Assembly (NCBI GenBank): GCA_027347125.1
Contig: DAIERC010000086.1
Span: 1 to 7,709 of the forward strand
Source: Ignavibacteriales bacterium
GTDB taxonomy: Bacteria; Bacteroidota; Ignavibacteria; Ignavibacteriales; Ignavibacteriaceae
DNA length: 7,709 nucleotides
Direction: 5' to 3'
The notes under the pieces: generated by a model
Seen by the model: only the letters and a program-made list of their open reading frames with translations
Databases searched by the model: none
Told to the model about the DNA's origin: nothing
Position numbers and translations under genes: made by a program
Shown here: one piece after another, positions 1 through 6,651 of the stretch
How the letters are laid out: each line of letters opens with the position of its first letter
How positions within the stretch are numbered: the first letter of the stretch is position 1

Positions 1-1375
1 AGGCCGGCTGCTGGGTAGAAAAGCTATAATAATAATCGTTGGTTATCATAGTAGTTCCGGTAGCCGGCCCAGCGGCTAAATCGTACTCAAACGGGATGGC
101 GATTGAATTACTGTCTATACCTCTTTGTACATCGGAGTTGGTAATAATTATATTTAGAGAATCAAGTTTAGCCGGATTTATAATAGTAACGAACGAATTT
201 GTTAAAGGCTCGGTGTTGCCGGATAAATTAATCGCTGAAGAATTAAATTGAATAACTTTTACCGGAGTTATAAGCGGATAATCGGAGGCGTCTTTAAAGT
301 ACTGATCGCTTTTAGCCCTGTCGTTAGTGTAATAAGTCCAGATACCAAACTGGCTAAACTCGGTGCCGAAGGATGTATTGTAATCGTTTAGACTGCCGGC
401 AATGGCCTTTATTGCTCTCATATTGGGCATAAGCTCCCATTCTTTTTTTATAATATCATACCCGAATTTATCTTTAAGATATATATTCCATATTGCCAGG
501 GCGTATTCCTGACTGCCGTAGTTATATGTAAAACTATTTTGAGTATTTCTAAAATAAGACGGTAAATATTGATAATAATCGTGAATAGAACCGTACACAA
601 AATGTTCCATTGATGTGGAAGTTAATTCGTAAAAAAACGCATCGGAATTATAACGGTAAATATAATTACCAATCTGAATTGAGTGATGAAACTCGTGGGC
701 AACAGTAACACGCGCAGCGTCAATTCGTTTTGTATAAAAATTGCTGAAACTATTATCAATAACCATGAACGATGTATATTTTCCGCTTGGCGGGTTCACC
801 TCATCTTCATATTCGGTGTAGCCGTAACTGCTTCCCAAACTAGTTATGTAAATATCATATTTATTATCGCCGCCGTTACCGTTATCTGGCGGTGGAGGCG
901 GGTAACCGAGAAAATTTACTTCAAAATTATAAGCGGAATCCAGCGCAACCGCCAATGAATCCAAATATATTCTTTTATACGCATCCAGTTGTGCGGAAGA
1001 AAGTGTTTGCCTAATATTTTCCGGCACGTAATCCGGAAAATCGGATTTTGTAAAATGAACTCTGAAAAAGCCGTTCGGCGTAACAAAACTTGTATCGGAC
1101 GCGGGTCGTGAAAGCAAGCCGCTTATTGTCTTTTGCTGTATCGAAGAAAATCTGTTAAAATTCATTTTAACTTCATTCACTAGCCCAAACGAACATTTTA
1201 TATAAGATGTATCAACAGATAAAATGCCTCTATGCTGCTGACCGGCATTATCTGGATTATGGAATTTCATGAATTCGGAGTAAAGAGAATCAAGCTGGTT
1301 GGCACTGTAATTTTGTGCGTTGACGTTTGAAATTCCGTAAAGGGATATAAATAAGAATAATAAATAATATTTCAT
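1..1375 (-). CDS. Secreted zinc metalloprotease, MXAN_6640-like (partial, C-terminus off the left edge)
   Basis: Open frame from ATG at 1375 to the window edge with no stop, giving 458 residues of an incomplete protein. Residues 1-20 (MKYYLLFLFI..NVNA) form a signal peptide with likely cleavage before Q21. The zincin motif HEFHH lies at residues 227-231 (bases 683-697), with E228 the expected catalytic base. E250 in YELTSTSMEH, 19 residues after the second motif histidine, is the probable third zinc ligand. A Pro/Gly/Asn stretch (159-170) followed by YDIYI..YGYTE resembles the part just before the active site in MXAN_6640-type putative metalloproteases. The ATG sits one base after the stop of the VCBS-repeat gene and has no Shine-Dalgarno, so translation is probably coupled. 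Secretion and proteolysis are inferred from family features. The substrate is unknown. Any C-terminal sorting domain (for example type IX) would lie outside the window. Confidence 0.85.
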   Translation of the reverse strand, partial: MKYYLLFLFISLYGISNVNAQNYSANQLDSLYSEFMKFHNPDNAGQQHRGILSVDTSYIKCSFGLVNEVKMNFNRFSSIQQKTISGLLSRPASDTSFVTPNGFFRVHFTKSDFPDYVPENIRQTLSSAQLDAYKRIYLDSLAVALDSAYNFEVNFLGYPPPPPDNGNGGDNKYDIYITSLGSSYGYTEYEDEVNPPSGKYTSFMVIDNSFSNFYTKRIDAARVTVAHEFHHSIQIGNYIYRYNSDAFFYELTSTSMEHFVYGSIHDYYQYLPSYFRNTQNSFTYNYGSQEYALAIWNIYLKDKFGYDIIKKEWELMPNMRAIKAIAGSLNDYNTSFGTEFSQFGIWTYYTNDRAKSDQYFKDASDYPLITPVKVIQFNSSAINLSGNTEPLTNSFVTIINPAKLDSLNIIITNSDVQRGIDSNSIAIPFEYDLAAGPATGTTMITNDYYYSFSTQQPA

Positions 1376-1376
1376 A

Positions 1377-3524
1377 TTAAAACTGTTGTATGTTAATGCA
1401 GTTTGTGCTTTTATCAATGTAAACTAGATTATAGCTGTGGAAGCTCATGTTCTTAATAAAATAGCTTTCAATATTGCTGGCATTATAAATTTTTGAAATG
1501 ATAAAATCTCTTCCTTTATTAATAAAATCTATTTTTGCTATCATTTCTTTTTCGGGCAGATAAGCGCAAAGTTTTTTTAAACCGTTAATTCTGATTGGCC
1601 CGAAGAAAAGCTGGCTTTGTTTTGATATTTTAAAATAATCCGGCAATACTTTTGTCCTTACTACTTCAGATGAATTGTCATTATATAAAACTGCTGTTAC
1701 GCTTTTGCTTGTTTGAACAAAGCTTAACGACGCATTGTTCTCGTTATTCAGTAAATCACCTGTAAAAGAAATTACGTCGTTAACGTTATCAAGCGATAAC
1801 ACGGATTTGGTTACATTACTTTCAACTCCGCCAATAAATGAAGTTTTTGACAACACCAAACCGTTATTATTCTTGTACCAGTATATTAGTTCAAGGGATT
1901 TATCAAGCGAAATATTGGCATCAAGAATGTTTGAAGCAATATTACCATAGTTTGTAAAAGTATATCTGTAATCGTGAAATTCAACAACGCTGAAACCCAA
2001 ATTTCCGTTTTTACTATAGGCGATGTAAATATTATCCTTTTGCCCGGGCACCGCTTTTATTTTCAGATCCAAAATTTTCCCTGGGGAGTATAATGAATTT
2101 CGTTCAAATTTATTGTTCACAAAATCTACTTTTAATATTTCGATTAATTTTCTTCCTGGGGTGAAGCAATAAAAAGTCTTAACCTTTGGCTCCAAGTTCT
2201 CTACAACTATTTTTTTATGTGTTTCAAAAAGCGGGTATGAAAAATAAAAACTCGGAATACCGGCATTATTTCTTACAATAAGGTCAAGCGATTTTGAAAA
2301 TTGGTCCACGTAACAGATATCGCTAATTCCATTATTGCTGTGGTCGAAAAACGAAATTGCCGTCGGCTTAACGCTGAGCGCTATGTTTACATCTGACGAG
2401 ATGGAGGCTAAGTTGGTTAACGTATAAATTTTCCCGTCGCTGCTTAACGCGGCAATGCCGTTAATGAACTTGCTGTAATAGGGAACTAAGTTTTTAAGAT
2501 TTTCTTTTTGAATGTATACCATCTCCGGATAAAAAGAATATTCATCTTTTGCAAACAGAACCGAAAGAGTATTTTTACTGTAATCTATATAAGCAATATC
2601 AATCTTGCCGTCTCTGTTAAAATCACCGGTAATAATTTGATCCGGGCTATACTTGGTTGGAATATTGATAGTCTTATCGTAAGCCGAAGCAAAGTCACCA
2701 TACATAACTGTAATCGAATTGGCTTTTGCGAAAATTAAATCCGTGTAATTATCAAGATTTAAATCAACCGCTTTAAGGGAATGAATCGGTTCGTTTATCG
2801 GAATGGTTCGCACCATGCTGAAGTCGCCTTCGCCGTTATTATAAAAAAAGAAAAGAGAATTGTTAATCAGGTTAAACGCTGCAATGTCGCTGAAGCCATC
2901 GTTTCTAAGGTCGGCAAAAACGGCTTCCGAAAAACTTGTTTTTTCTACAATCTTTTTTCCCCTTAATCCGAATGGAGTTTGTGAAATAATCGACAGCCCG
3001 TTAAACGCACTGCCGGAAATAAGCAGTTCATCCTTCCCATTCTGATTTGCATCGGCGGTACTTATGTTTTCGGGATACGAATTAAATTTAATTGAGCCGG
3101 TTAAGATTGCCGCGCCGGAGCCGGTAAATGAATAAATACCCGCACGCCTGCTTGCCCTGCTTGTAAATGCGTATCTCTTTATCTTTTTATTTCGCTCTAC
3201 AAGGTTTTGAATGTTGGTAATTTGATATGGAATATTAAAGGTTCTCGGTTTATCAAAATTGCCGTTCTTTTGCCCTGAAAGAGAAACAATTTTTTTTAGG
3301 TCCGGGTTAAATAATATAAGATCGGTATACGAGTCGTCGTTATAGTTTAAAGTAAAAAGGGAGTTGAAATCCGGTGTTACGACAAAACTTTGGTATTTGC
3401 AAAAACCATTAATCGGAACTTGCGGAAAAACTTCTTGAGATAAAAAAAAAGCAAATAGAATTATTCTAACTGTTTTTAATTCTATTCTTAAGCCTGTTTT
3501 CTCTTCGTTGTAGGGCCTCTTCAT
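1377..3524 (-). CDS. Secreted FG-GAP/VCBS-repeat protein
   Basis: About 715 residues if started at the ATG at 3524. Upstream alternatives are an ATG at 3539 and a TTG at 3563. The 3524 start gives the least overlap with the thioesterase gene (59 bases) and still includes the export signal, a hydrophobic run VRIILFAFF followed by QEVFPQ. No start has a clear Shine-Dalgarno. Numbered from 3563, calcium-loop-like repeats of the D-x-N-x-D/N-x-x-x-D/E type occur near residues 73-81, 171-179, 218-226, 267-275, 314-322 and 407-415. The best is DFNRDGKID, and most have one non-acidic substitution. Such repeats build beta-propellers in extracellular or surface proteins. The last 300 residues carry only very degenerate copies (near 548-558 and 603-613). 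It is followed after one base by the metalloprotease gene. The role is unknown; a surface-binding or adhesive protein is plausible. Confidence 0.83.
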   Translation of the reverse strand: MKRPYNEEKTGLRIELKTVRIILFAFFLSQEVFPQVPINGFCKYQSFVVTPDFNSLFTLNYNDDSYTDLILFNPDLKKIVSLSGQKNGNFDKPRTFNIPYQITNIQNLVERNKKIKRYAFTSRASRRAGIYSFTGSGAAILTGSIKFNSYPENISTADANQNGKDELLISGSAFNGLSIISQTPFGLRGKKIVEKTSFSEAVFADLRNDGFSDIAAFNLINNSLFFFYNNGEGDFSMVRTIPINEPIHSLKAVDLNLDNYTDLIFAKANSITVMYGDFASAYDKTINIPTKYSPDQIITGDFNRDGKIDIAYIDYSKNTLSVLFAKDEYSFYPEMVYIQKENLKNLVPYYSKFINGIAALSSDGKIYTLTNLASISSDVNIALSVKPTAISFFDHSNNGISDICYVDQFSKSLDLIVRNNAGIPSFYFSYPLFETHKKIVVENLEPKVKTFYCFTPGRKLIEILKVDFVNNKFERNSLYSPGKILDLKIKAVPGQKDNIYIAYSKNGNLGFSVVEFHDYRYTFTNYGNIASNILDANISLDKSLELIYWYKNNNGLVLSKTSFIGGVESNVTKSVLSLDNVNDVISFTGDLLNNENNASLSFVQTSKSVTAVLYNDNSSEVVRTKVLPDYFKISKQSQLFFGPIRINGLKKLCAYLPEKEMIAKIDFINKGRDFIISKIYNASNIESYFIKNMSFHSYNLVYIDKSTNCINIQQF

Positions 3525-3942
3525 ATCGTCTTTTTTCATCTTCGGTTTCCGGAATAGCTTCAACTGCTTTTACCGGTTTTCCATCCCCGTCAACACTAAC
3601 AAACGTTAAGTATGCTGTGTTCGAATGGATGCTCGTTCCTTCTTTAAATGATTCTCCAACAACCTTTACGCCTATTTCCATTGATGTGTTAAAAACACGG
3701 TTAACCGATGCTTTTAAAGTTACGGCATCGCCAAGATTAATTGAATGATGGAAATCTATTTTATCTACAGATGCGGTAACACAAATTCTATTGTTATGTT
3801 TTGCGGCACAAAGCGCGGCGCAAATGTCTATCCAATGCATCAATTGCCCGCCGAGTAATTTACCAAGCTGGTTTGTGTTATTCGGTAGTACCAGTTCTGT
3901 CATAGTAATTACCGATTCGCTTACTTTTTTAGACCTTACCAT
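3466..3942 (-). CDS. Acyl-CoA thioesterase, hotdog fold (YkhA/BACH/YciA type)
   Basis: 158 residues, normal length for a single-hotdog bacterial acyl-CoA hydrolase, which cleaves acyl-CoA to free acid and CoA in the cytosol. The signature runs through residues 15-40 (TELVLPNNTNQLGKLLGGQLMHWIDI). N24 and D39 occupy the positions of the conserved Asn and Asp of this family. VTASVDKIDFHHSI (55-68), the long central strand region and the charged helical tail ETEDEKRRYEEALQRRE are also typical. The ATG shares one base with the bamD stop (TAATG), which strongly suggests translational coupling. Its 3' end overlaps the start of the VCBS-repeat gene. There is no signal peptide. Chain-length preference cannot be read from the sequence. 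Pairing with bamD is not an obvious functional link, though a role in lipid or membrane turnover is possible. Confidence 0.93.
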   Translation of the reverse strand: MVRSKKVSESVITMTELVLPNNTNQLGKLLGGQLMHWIDICAALCAAKHNNRICVTASVDKIDFHHSINLGDAVTLKASVNRVFNTSMEIGVKVVGESFKEGTSIHSNTAYLTFVSVDGDGKPVKAVEAIPETEDEKRRYEEALQRRENRLKNRIKNS

Positions 3943-4700
3943 TACTTAGCCGCCGATACTTTTGCTTCTAGTTTTGTTTTTAATTGTTCTATTTCTTTTA
4001 AGTGAGAGTCTTCCGGGTATCTTTCAATGAACTTGGAAATTTCCGCAAGAGCTTCACTGTTTTGTTTGCGCTGAATTAATAAATTTATTTTGCTGTACAT
4101 TGCAAGCGGAGCATATTTAGTATCGTGGTAATTATCCAAAACCAGGTTATAATAAATTAGTGCGGCTTTGTAATCTTCCAGCTTCTCATAAATATAAGCG
4201 TTGTGATATTCTTTGTGGGCCAGTTTGTCATTAAGCTCGGCAATTTTTTTCTCGGCTTCGGGCACTTTGGGATCAGTCGGGAAAAAATCTATAAACGCCT
4301 GAAATTCCTGAATAGATTTCTTTGTGTATTTTTGGTCCAATGCATAATCGGGTGATAGTAAAAAATAGCAATCCGCAAGCATAAATTGAGCGTCGGGAAC
4401 GTATTTGCTAGAAGGCATATTTTTGATTAATCTGCTGAATTCATAAGCTGCCAGTATGTACTCGCTTCGTTTGTATCTTGTCATCGCCAGGTAGTATTGG
4501 GCGCTGTCTATAACAGTGCTTCCCGGGAACTGAAGCAATATTGCCTGGTATTCCTTAAGCGCGTCTTCATAATCTTTGTTGTTATATAATTTTGTTGCGT
4601 AACCCAATCTCTGGCTTGGGGTCATATTTGTTGTATCTACAGATGCGGCGCATCCCCATAATAGTAAAGATGTAAAAGCGGCTATTAACAGGTATTTCAT
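3942..4700 (-). CDS. bamD: Outer membrane protein assembly factor BamD (TPR lipoprotein)
   Basis: 252 residues, close to the size of E. coli BamD (about 245). The signal peptide ends in a lipobox LLWGC, giving lipidation at C17 and anchoring to the inner face of the outer membrane. The mature protein is a string of about five TPR-like helical pairs, at roughly 30-60, 67-98, 103-141, 161-193 and 198-230. Hallmarks are YNNKDYEDALKEYQAILLQFP near the start and DQKYTKKSIQEFQAFIDFFPTDP in the middle, the BamD/YfiO pattern. BamD works with the BamA barrel to insert outer-membrane proteins. It is the first gene of the tight minus-strand unit, behind a sigma70-like promoter; no Shine-Dalgarno is visible. 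A generic TPR lipoprotein is the alternative, but length, lipobox and central motif favour BamD. Confidence 0.9.
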   Translation of the reverse strand: MKYLLIAAFTSLLLWGCAASVDTTNMTPSQRLGYATKLYNNKDYEDALKEYQAILLQFPGSTVIDSAQYYLAMTRYKRSEYILAAYEFSRLIKNMPSSKYVPDAQFMLADCYFLLSPDYALDQKYTKKSIQEFQAFIDFFPTDPKVPEAEKKIAELNDKLAHKEYHNAYIYEKLEDYKAALIYYNLVLDNYHDTKYAPLAMYSKINLLIQRKQNSEALAEISKFIERYPEDSHLKEIEQLKTKLEAKVSAAK

Positions 4701-4737
4701 AGTTTTGGAATCATGTTTTATTGAAAAATGAATTACA

Positions 4738-4765
4738 ATTATAATTAATTTCTTTTAGGCATCAA
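4738..4765 (-). promoter_or_regulatory. Putative sigma70-type promoter of bamD operon
   Basis: On the minus strand TTGATG (4765-4760) is followed by a 16-base spacer and a perfect TATAAT (4743-4738), within an otherwise AT-rich gap. Predicted transcription would start near 4730, about 30 bases before the bamD ATG. The TATAAT sits inside the short palindrome AATTATAATT. A TACCTTTG at 4770-4763 also fits the Bacteroidota -7 box (TAnnTTTG), but has no TTG at the right distance upstream. Confidence 0.45.
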
Positions 4766-4777
4766 AGGTAAATATTA

Positions 4778-5389
4778 TTACTTGCTCCTGATTGTAAAGA
4801 AAAGTACAACCGCCGTTGCCGCGGCTCCTATTGCTACAGCCGGCTCCAGTAAACTTGAGAAAAACGGTTCCGCCGGAATTTTTCCATGAGTAAACGGGAA
4901 GGCCGCATTTTCAATTTCTTTAATGCCGTCAGCTTTTACGGTATCAGTAATAGAATAAGAAAAATTTTCTGATTTTGTTTTGAAATTACTTAAAATAAAG
5001 TTTCCTGAAAGGGACACCTTCCTCTTAACATAATAAGTTCCTAAGAAACCGTTTCTGAACATTTCGGGATAACTTACGTTTGTATGGTCAACCACGTATC
5101 GTAAAATTGATTCGCCTTCGTTTGTTTTCAAAGAGATATTAATTCCGTGTGCGGATAAATATCCGATTAACCTGTTTCCGAATACGGAATAATTAGTGCC
5201 CAAATTAAGTTCTATACTTATTGCTTTGGATGTGTCAGGCGAGCTTTTTATAATCTTTGCTGCAGATGAATCAACCATCGAGTAAAAAAGATCTAAGTTT
5301 GATTTTGTTTGAGCAAAATTAGATGCGCAATATGTTAAGATAAATAGGCTAAAAAATAAGTAGAATTTTCTTCCGGTATTAAATTGCAT
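4778..5389 (-). CDS. Exported protein of unknown function with C-terminal membrane anchor
   Basis: 203 residues that I do not recognise. Residues 1-26 form a signal peptide (basic GRK, hydrophobic FYLFFSLFILTY, likely cleavage after NFA). A Cys at 21 is preceded by L-T-Y, which does not fit a lipobox. The mature domain (28-175) is mixed alpha/beta in appearance, with SIELNLGTNYSVFGNRLIGYLSAHGINISL as its most structured part. Residues 181-200 (LEPAVAIGAAATAVVLFFTI) form one transmembrane segment ending in RSK. This would leave the domain in the periplasm, tethered to the inner membrane with a tiny cytosolic tail. It lies 77 bases upstream of bamD on the same strand and could be read through into it. 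No Shine-Dalgarno is visible. Coding is supported by a long clean frame and coherent topology. Confidence 0.8.
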   Translation of the reverse strand: MQFNTGRKFYLFFSLFILTYCASNFAQTKSNLDLFYSMVDSSAAKIIKSSPDTSKAISIELNLGTNYSVFGNRLIGYLSAHGINISLKTNEGESILRYVVDHTNVSYPEMFRNGFLGTYYVKRKVSLSGNFILSNFKTKSENFSYSITDTVKADGIKEIENAAFPFTHGKIPAEPFFSSLLEPAVAIGAAATAVVLFFTIRSK

Positions 5390-5500
5390 ACAGCCCGTGT
5401 ATTTTTAGGATTTTCAATCTCTTTCAACTGCCTTAATATACATATCAATTTTCAAAAATACATTAGAAATTTTCATAACCGTTTTTATTATTATAGAAAC

Positions 5501-5539
5501 ACGAATGATTTTTAGCCGTGAAAGCTAAAAATCATTCGT
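5501..5539 (-). terminator. Perfect 16-bp inverted repeat, likely htpX terminator
   Basis: The arms 5501-5516 (ACGAATGATTTTTAGC) and 5524-5539 are exact reverse complements, separated by a 7-base loop. The hairpin begins 38 bases after the htpX stop and precedes the start of the 203-aa gene by more than 100 bases. On the minus strand it is followed by GTTTCTATAATAATA, so the U-tract is weak and the stem is A+T rich. It is best read as the htpX terminator. A palindromic protein-binding site for the downstream gene is the alternative. Confidence 0.6.
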
Positions 5540-5577
5540 AATAAAAATGTATAATAATTTTTTATCATGAAGAGTTA

Positions 5578-6429
5578 TTAAATTCTACCGGCAGCTATTT
5601 CCCGGAGTCTTTTAATTCTTTCTTCCGTTGACGGATGAGTGGAGAACAGCTTCATCAATCCGCCTTTTTTTAAGGGGTTGATAATAAACATATGCGCGGT
5701 TGCCGGACCCGAATTGTTTACCGGTTTTAATTCGTTTCCCCTGGATATTTTTTCTAGAGCAGAGGCTAGCGCTAGAGGGTTTTTCGAAAACTCAGTACCG
5801 CCCTGATCGGCAAAAAACTCTCGTGAACGTGAAATTGCCAGTTGAAGTAACGTGGCGGCAATAGGTGCCAGAAAAACCAAAAACAAAGAACCGAGTCCGT
5901 TATCGTCATCCCGGCTGTTTCCTCTTCCGCCGAACATCATTGCCCATCCTGCCATCTGGGCTATAAAGGTAATTGTTCCAACAAAAGTGGCGGCAATTGT
6001 GCTTATTAAAATATCTCTGTGCTTTACGTGTGCAAGCTCGTGCCCTAAAACGCCCGCAAGCTCGTCGCTATTTAAAGTTTGAATTATTCCCGTTGTAGCT
6101 GCAACTGCGGCATGGTTGGGATTTCTGCCCGTAGCAAATGCGTTCGGAGTCGGGTCGTCAATAACATAAACGCGGGGCATAGGCAGCCCTGCATTTTGTG
6201 CAAGTTGCTCTACGAGTGAATAAAGCTTTGGCGCGCTTTCGCTGGTAACTTCTTTTGCTCTATACATCGCCAAAACAATTTTATCTGAAAACCAGTAAGA
6301 ACCGAAGTTCATCATCAATGCGAATATAAATGCAACCGTCATTCCGGAATTTCCGCCAACAAGGTAACCTACAAACAAAAACAATATCATCATTACCGTC
6401 ATCAAAAATACCATCTTAACCGTGTTCAT
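5578..6429 (-). CDS. htpX: Membrane zinc metalloprotease HtpX (M48B)
   Basis: 283 residues, normal length for HtpX, an inner-membrane protease that degrades damaged or misfolded membrane proteins together with FtsH. Two N-terminal membrane helices (about 5-25 and 29-48) precede the zinc site HELAH at residues 130-134, where H130 and H134 bind zinc and E131 is catalytic. Two further hydrophobic segments follow (about 141-167 and 180-200). SREFFADQGG contains E204, the expected third zinc ligand. The C-terminal FSTHPSTEERIKRLREI is a family hallmark, as is DDPTPNAFATGRNP at 91-104. All key residues are present, so the enzyme should be active. The ATG at 6429 has a clear Shine-Dalgarno and a candidate promoter, and the gene appears monocistronic given the hairpin after its stop. 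No CIRCE-type heat-shock operator was found upstream. Confidence 0.97.
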   Translation of the reverse strand: MNTVKMVFLMTVMMILFLFVGYLVGGNSGMTVAFIFALMMNFGSYWFSDKIVLAMYRAKEVTSESAPKLYSLVEQLAQNAGLPMPRVYVIDDPTPNAFATGRNPNHAAVAATTGIIQTLNSDELAGVLGHELAHVKHRDILISTIAATFVGTITFIAQMAGWAMMFGGRGNSRDDDNGLGSLFLVFLAPIAATLLQLAISRSREFFADQGGTEFSKNPLALASALEKISRGNELKPVNNSGPATAHMFIINPLKKGGLMKLFSTHPSTEERIKRLREIAAGRI

Positions 6430-6436
6430 TTTTTTT

Positions 6437-6440
6437 CTCC
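6437..6440 (-). promoter_or_regulatory. Ribosome binding site of htpX
   Basis: GGAG(A) on the minus strand, 7 bases before the ATG at 6429. It is one of few clear Shine-Dalgarno sequences in this window and fixes the htpX start. Confidence 0.7.
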
Positions 6441-6461
6441 ATTTTTATCTTATTTGATGAC

Positions 6462-6492
6462 CAAACTTAAATAAAGACTCATGCTTTAGCAA
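6462..6492 (-). promoter_or_regulatory. Putative Bacteroidota-type promoter of htpX
   Basis: On the minus strand TTG (6492-6490), a 20-base spacer and TAAGTTTG (6469-6462) match the Bacteroidota primary-sigma consensus TTG-N19-21-TAnnTTTG. The predicted start near 6455 gives a leader of about 25 bases that includes the Shine-Dalgarno. This rests on consensus matching only, in AT-rich DNA where chance matches occur. Confidence 0.45.
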
Positions 6493-6553
6493 GGTTATGA
6501 AATAGACACAAATCATTACCGGTTGCATCCCAAAATAAGTGAAATAAAATGCT

Positions 6554-6582
6554 TTGACTTTTCCGAATTTTAATCTTAGACT
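6554..6582 (+). promoter_or_regulatory. Possible sigma70-like promoter of the barrel lipoprotein gene
   Basis: TTGACT (6554-6559), a 17-base spacer and TAGACT (6577-6582). The -35 is good (5/6) and the -10 is moderate (4/6). It lies about 70 bases before the ATG at 6652, in the 222-base divergent gap shared with htpX. The remaining part of that gap shows no RNA gene or convincing hairpin. Confidence 0.3.
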
Positions 6583-6640
6583 AATATGCGCTAAAATATC
6601 TTGTGTTTTATATTTAAGAAAATCGACTTCAAATAGTATA

Positions 6641-6647
6641 AGAGGGG
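6641..6647 (+). promoter_or_regulatory. Ribosome binding site of the barrel lipoprotein gene
   Basis: AGAGGGG immediately upstream of the ATG at 6652, with a 4-base spacer. It is purine-rich and close to an anti-SD match. It supports this start, which is also the only one that keeps the full signal peptide. Confidence 0.55.
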
Positions 6648-6651
6648 AAGC

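Noticed and set aside
39..251. Plus-strand open frame of 70 codons
   Set aside because: It is antisense to the partial metalloprotease frame that runs unbroken from 1375 to the window edge.
683..958. Plus-strand open frame of 91 codons
   Set aside because: It lies antisense to the metalloprotease, which has a full active-site motif and a signal peptide in the opposite frame. The plus-strand translation has no recognisable domain.
1735..3045. Plus-strand short open frames (1735-1950, 2508-2738, 2781-2966, 2860-3045)
   Set aside because: All lie inside the VCBS-repeat gene on the other strand, whose repeats are clear. They are antisense shadows.
5327..5338. Possible lipobox at Cys21 of the 203-aa protein
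   Set aside because: The residues before the Cys are L-T-Y. A bulky Tyr at -1 does not fit the lipobox, and a standard cleavage site follows a few residues later.
5852..6082. Plus-strand open frame of 76 codons
   Set aside because: It is antisense to the conserved zinc-site region of htpX.
6430..6651. CIRCE or other heat-shock operator upstream of htpX
   Set aside because: No TTAGCACTC/GAGTGCTAA inverted repeat or similar palindrome is present in the gap.
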